Under the pieces are notes generated by a model that worked only from the letters and a program-made list of their open reading frames with translations, searched no databases and was not told the origin of the DNA. From assembly GCA_035272265.1 (NCBI GenBank), contig DATEQV010000117.1, forward strand, positions 1 through 15,570: DNA of 15,570 nt, written 5' to 3'. The translations under genes were made by a program, and so were the position numbers. Numbering within the stretch: position 1 is the stretch's first letter; each line of letters begins with the position of its first letter. Positions 13,318-15,570 of the stretch are shown here, in pieces. Source of the stretch: Acidisphaera sp035272265. Its GTDB lineage: Bacteria; Pseudomonadota; Alphaproteobacteria; Acetobacterales; Acetobacteraceae.

Positions 13318-13904
13318 GCGGCGGGGACGGTCGGTTTCATGAAATTCGCGTTGTAGGGGATGCCCTCGCCGGTCGCTTGGTCGTAGGCCTTGCGGTTGTC
13401 CAGCTTCTCCAGCGCCAGGCCGTACATGTGCAGGTGGCGTGTCGGCACGTCGCCCAGCGTGTGGATCGAGTGGATGTCGTCGGGCATCAGCCCGATGCCG
13501 TGGCCGGGCTCGACCATCACCTCGCGCGCGACGGACAGCTTGTTGCCCTCGTTGCGATAGACGCGGTTCAGCTCCTGGCCCTCGACGGCGACCACCACGG
13601 CCCAGGTCGTGTGGTCGTGCGGCTTGGACTCGTTCCCTGGGTTGAGGGCGTTGAGGTAGAGCGCGAACCGATGGTCCGGGTCTTCCTGCAACAGGTAGCG
13701 GCGGCTGGCTTTCTCGCCGGCGGGCGGCGGGGGGAACTCGGCGGCCGGGAACAGCGCCTCGTTGGCGGCGAGGGCCAGCATCTCGGTCTCGATCGCGGCC
13801 AGCGCCCCGCGCGTGACGCCGTGGTCGCGCTCGATGCCGCGGATGCGGTCGATCGTGGCGGCGACGGCGGCAGCGCGGGCGGCTCGGGTATCGCTCGCGT
13901 CCAT
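13314..13904 (-). CDS. Cysteine dioxygenase-like thiol dioxygenase (cupin)
   Basis: Iron cupin that likely oxidises a small thiol, such as cysteine or 3-mercaptopropionate, to its sulfinate. The 196-residue protein has the cupin metal motif KPHDHTTWAVVVAVEG (H96, H98 as iron ligands) and DDIH with H145 as the likely third ligand, followed by HLHMYG with Y161 in the place of the conserved tyrosine. It contains no cysteine at all, so the Cys-Tyr crosslink of mammalian enzymes cannot form, as in many bacterial relatives. The ATG at 13904 is preceded by an excellent AGGAGGG; an upstream in-frame extension is opposite other genes and was ignored. The stop overlaps the rhodanese start, linking the two. 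Confidence 0.88.
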   Translation of the reverse strand: MDASDTRAARAAAVAATIDRIRGIERDHGVTRGALAAIETEMLALAANEALFPAAEFPPPPAGEKASRRYLLQEDPDHRFALYLNALNPGNESKPHDHTTWAVVVAVEGQELNRVYRNEGNKLSVAREVMVEPGHGIGLMPDDIHSIHTLGDVPTRHLHMYGLALEKLDNRKAYDQATGEGIPYNANFMKPTVPAA

Positions 13905-13933
13905 GCGACCCTCCTGGTTCGGGGCGGGGCCGG

Positions 13934-13963
13934 AGCCTAGGCTGGCGCCGGCGGCGTTGGCAA
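13934..13963 (-). promoter_or_regulatory. Possible promoter of the thiol dioxygenase run
   Basis: On the minus strand TTGCCA (13958-13963) and TAGGCT (13934-13939) are separated by 18 bases, a weak sigma-70-like pair about 30 bases before the dioxygenase start. This rests on pattern matching only. Confidence 0.25.
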
Positions 13964-13974
13964 CGCGGGCGCCA
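13943..13974. promoter_or_regulatory. Nested dyad in the divergent intergenic region
   Basis: TGGCGCC (13943-13949) and GGCGCCA (13968-13974) flank the palindrome CGTTG-G-CAACG (13955-13965). TTGGCAA also repeats directly at 13957-13963 and 13975-13981. The cluster lies midway between two divergent genes and overlaps the candidate promoter, so a regulator site is plausible but unproven. Confidence 0.35.
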
Positions 13975-14009
13975 TTGGCAAGACGGATGGGGCGGCGCAT
14001 CTGCGGGCG

Positions 14010-14855
14010 ATGACGATGCAGGTCTTCGACCGCCGTGCCGTGCGGCTGCACCGCGACCGGGCCGCCGCCCTGCTGCCCAGGGTCGCCGACTTGTTGCGCG
14101 AGTGTGCCGAGCGGCTGGTCGAACGGCTGGACGACGTGGTGGCCGAGCGGCGGTTCGCCCGCGCCCTGGATCTGGGCGGACGCGGCGCCGTCGCCCCCTT
14201 GCTGCGCGCGCGCGGCATCGAGGTCGTTTCGGTCGACATCAGCCCCGTCATGGCAGGGATCGCCGGCGGGGGCGCCGCGGTCGTTGCCGATGAGGAATGG
14301 CTGCCCTTCGCGCCGGGGAGTTTCGACCTGGCGGTGGCGTCGGTGTCGTTGCATTGGGTCAACGACCTGCCCGGCTGCCTGATCCAGTTGCGGCAGGCGT
14401 TGCGGCCGGACGGGCTGCTGCTCGCCAGCGTTCCCGTGCTCGGCACGCTGCAGTCGCTGCGGGACGCGTTGACCGAGGCCGAGGCCGAGATCGCCGGCGG
14501 CGTGGCGCCCCGCATCTCGCCGTTCCCCGAGCTGCGGGACTGTGCCGGGCTGCTGCAGCGGGCCGGCTTCGCGCTGCCGGTCGTCGACCGCGAGGACATC
14601 ACGCTCGGCTACGCCGACGCGCTCGGGCTGCTGCGCGACCTGCGGGCCGCCGGGGAGACCAACGCGCTGATCCGGCGCGACAGGCGCATCCCGCCCCGCG
14701 GGTTGTTCGGAGCCGCGCTCGCGCGGCTGGGGGGCCGGATCGAGGTCGCGCTGCGTCTGGCGATGATGACCGCCTGGGCGCCGCACGAGTCCCAGCCCAG
14801 GCCGCTCCGTCCCGGCAGCGGCGCGGTCGATCTGCGCGACGTGCTCGGGTCCTAG
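14010..14855 (+). CDS. SAM-dependent methyltransferase-fold protein (NDUFAF5/BioC-like)
   Basis: A 281-residue class I methyltransferase-fold protein. The start MTMQVFDRRAVRLHRDRAAA matches the opening seen in bacterial relatives of NDUFAF5 (a complex I assembly factor) and BioC. The SAM-binding motif I is LDLGGRGA (53-60), an acidic residue ends strand 2 (VDIS, 75-78), and a post-motif region reads WLPFAPGSFDLAVASVSLHW (97-116), typical of the Methyltransf_11 fold. Such genes are often found next to comF and grxC in Alphaproteobacteria. ATG 14010 was chosen, although ATG 14016 is possible and the ribosome binding site is weak. The actual substrate is unknown; complex I assembly is a family-based guess. 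Its stop shares a CTAG with the repaired stop of the convergent gene. Confidence 0.85.
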   Translation: MTMQVFDRRAVRLHRDRAAALLPRVADLLRECAERLVERLDDVVAERRFARALDLGGRGAVAPLLRARGIEVVSVDISPVMAGIAGGGAAVVADEEWLPFAPGSFDLAVASVSLHWVNDLPGCLIQLRQALRPDGLLLASVPVLGTLQSLRDALTEAEAEIAGGVAPRISPFPELRDCAGLLQRAGFALPVVDREDITLGYADALGLLRDLRAAGETNALIRRDRRIPPRGLFGAALARLGGRIEVALRLAMMTAWAPHESQPRPLRPGSGAVDLRDVLGS

Positions 14856-15537
14856 GGGGGCCGGGGACGTGCTGACGGGGTTGGGCGAGGAGTGCGCGAG
14901 GGCGTCGCGCATGCGGACGCAGCGCTTCTGGAGGTCGCGTTGCAGCTTGCGCGTATGGGCGCGGACGAGTTTGTCCTCGGCCGCGCGGCGCTCGACGATG
15001 AACCAGCGGTCGGTTGCGGGGTGATACTCTTTGCGTCGGTCGCGCCAGCGCTTCCAGCCGAGCATGACCCAGATCACCGGCGGCGGTCCCGGCCTGGGGG
15101 TGCGCGCGGCGCGCTGGCGGCGGCGCGTGTCGGCCCAGGCGCGGCGCTCGGCGAGCAGACGCATCGACGCGCGGGTGGCGAGGCGGTGCAGGCGGACTTC
15201 GGCCTGCCACTCGCCGTCGTTGGCGCGTTTGAAGAGCGCGCGGGTCTCGGCGCAGTGGGCGCAGCGGTGCCGCGTGGTGGGATAGCGGGAGACCTCCAGG
15301 TCGCACCAGGACTCCATGTCGCGGTGCCCGGACGGCTTGCGGAACAGACGCTGGGGTTTGGGCCGGCGTTCGCAGAAGGCGTCCTGGATGATCTCGACCC
15401 TGAACATGCGCTCGCGGGCCGAGGCGGCGATCTCGGGGCTCGGGCTCGGGGGTGGCGCGCACGCGGGTGCCGCGGGCGTACGGGACGCGAAGGCTTTGGT
15501 AGAGCCGCTTGAGGAAGGGCGGCAGGAAGTCGAACAT
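14852..15537 (-). CDS. Unrecognised basic protein, frame broken by two apparent one-base shifts
   Basis: I do not recognise this gene. The ATG at 15537 has AGGGAGGG just upstream and opens MFDFLPPFLKRLYQSLRVPY, but strong GC-at-third-position coding bias then moves to the next frame in a C-rich stretch (C5 run opposite 15448-15452). From there SPSPEIAASARERMFRVEII continues to MRDALAHSS. At C6 opposite 14855-14860 the frame misses a TAG by one base and stays open far into antisense DNA. Dropping one C from each run yields an uninterrupted 227-residue protein ending at TAG 14854-14852. The protein is very basic, has HRCAHC and CDLE (possible metal site), a WVMLGWKRWRDRRKEYH segment and a charged, probably helical C-terminus. 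Homopolymer miscalls or a decaying gene both fit; ATG 15407 is an alternative start. Confidence 0.6.
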
Positions 15538-15570
15538 CCGGCCCTCCCTGGGGCTCGAGGTTCCCCGGAC

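Noticed and set aside
13905..15407. A minus-strand frame open from 15407 through the thiol dioxygenase stop (697 codons)
   Set aside because: The middle is the antisense of the methyltransferase gene and shows low-complexity shadow composition. The dioxygenase has its own excellent ribosome binding site at 13904, and only the part beyond 14860 looks coding.
14892..15512. Plus-strand frame opposite the unknown right-end gene
   Set aside because: Its composition is Ala/Gly/Val/Arg-rich without motifs, whereas the minus strand shows consistent codon bias and a strong ribosome binding site.

Overview
The window is very GC-rich DNA packed with short-spaced genes on both strands. The PhyR, NepR and EcfG-type sigma factor set at 3490-7660 is the hallmark general stress response (GSR) of Alphaproteobacteria. 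Gene content and base composition would fit the Rhodospirillales/Acetobacteraceae side of that class, but this finer placement is only inference.

Left part (1-3366, minus strand): a long glgE gene for building alpha-glucan from maltose-1-phosphate, followed by the first codons of another minus-strand gene that may be treS. GlgE carries an extra N-terminal glycoside-hydrolase-like half that seems to lack catalytic acids.

Stress-response block (3490-7660): phyR on the minus strand is divergent from two consecutive ECF sigma factor genes, then nepR and a membrane HisKA_2-type histidine kinase, all on the plus strand. By analogy with the known partner switch, the kinase phosphorylates PhyR, PhyR-P takes NepR away from the sigma factor, and the sigma factor is freed. 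Two sigma genes in a row are the unusual point. A strong stem-loop lies between the second sigma gene and the nepR ribosome binding site.

Cofactor and repair block (7628-10051): panC (minus) overlaps the end of the kinase gene. Divergent from it are ogt (DNA alkylation repair) and, coupled by an ATGA overlap, a fusion of an MfnB-like (furan synthase, DUF556) domain with a dihydroneopterin aldolase domain. The MfnB-like half lacks two lysines expected in the archaeal enzyme.

Right part (10048-13904, minus strand): a five-gene co-directional run consisting of a thiol dioxygenase, a four-domain rhodanese, ComF, glutaredoxin and a DUF1178 protein, suggesting thiol and sulfur handling. A methyltransferase resembling NDUFAF5/BioC-like proteins is divergent from it (14010-14855). 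The window ends with an unrecognised minus-strand gene (14852-15537) whose frame is broken twice. Removing one C from each of two C-runs repairs both breaks and gives a 227-residue protein.

No rRNA, tRNA, CRISPR array or insertion sequence was seen, and no gene-free stretch exceeds 300 bases.
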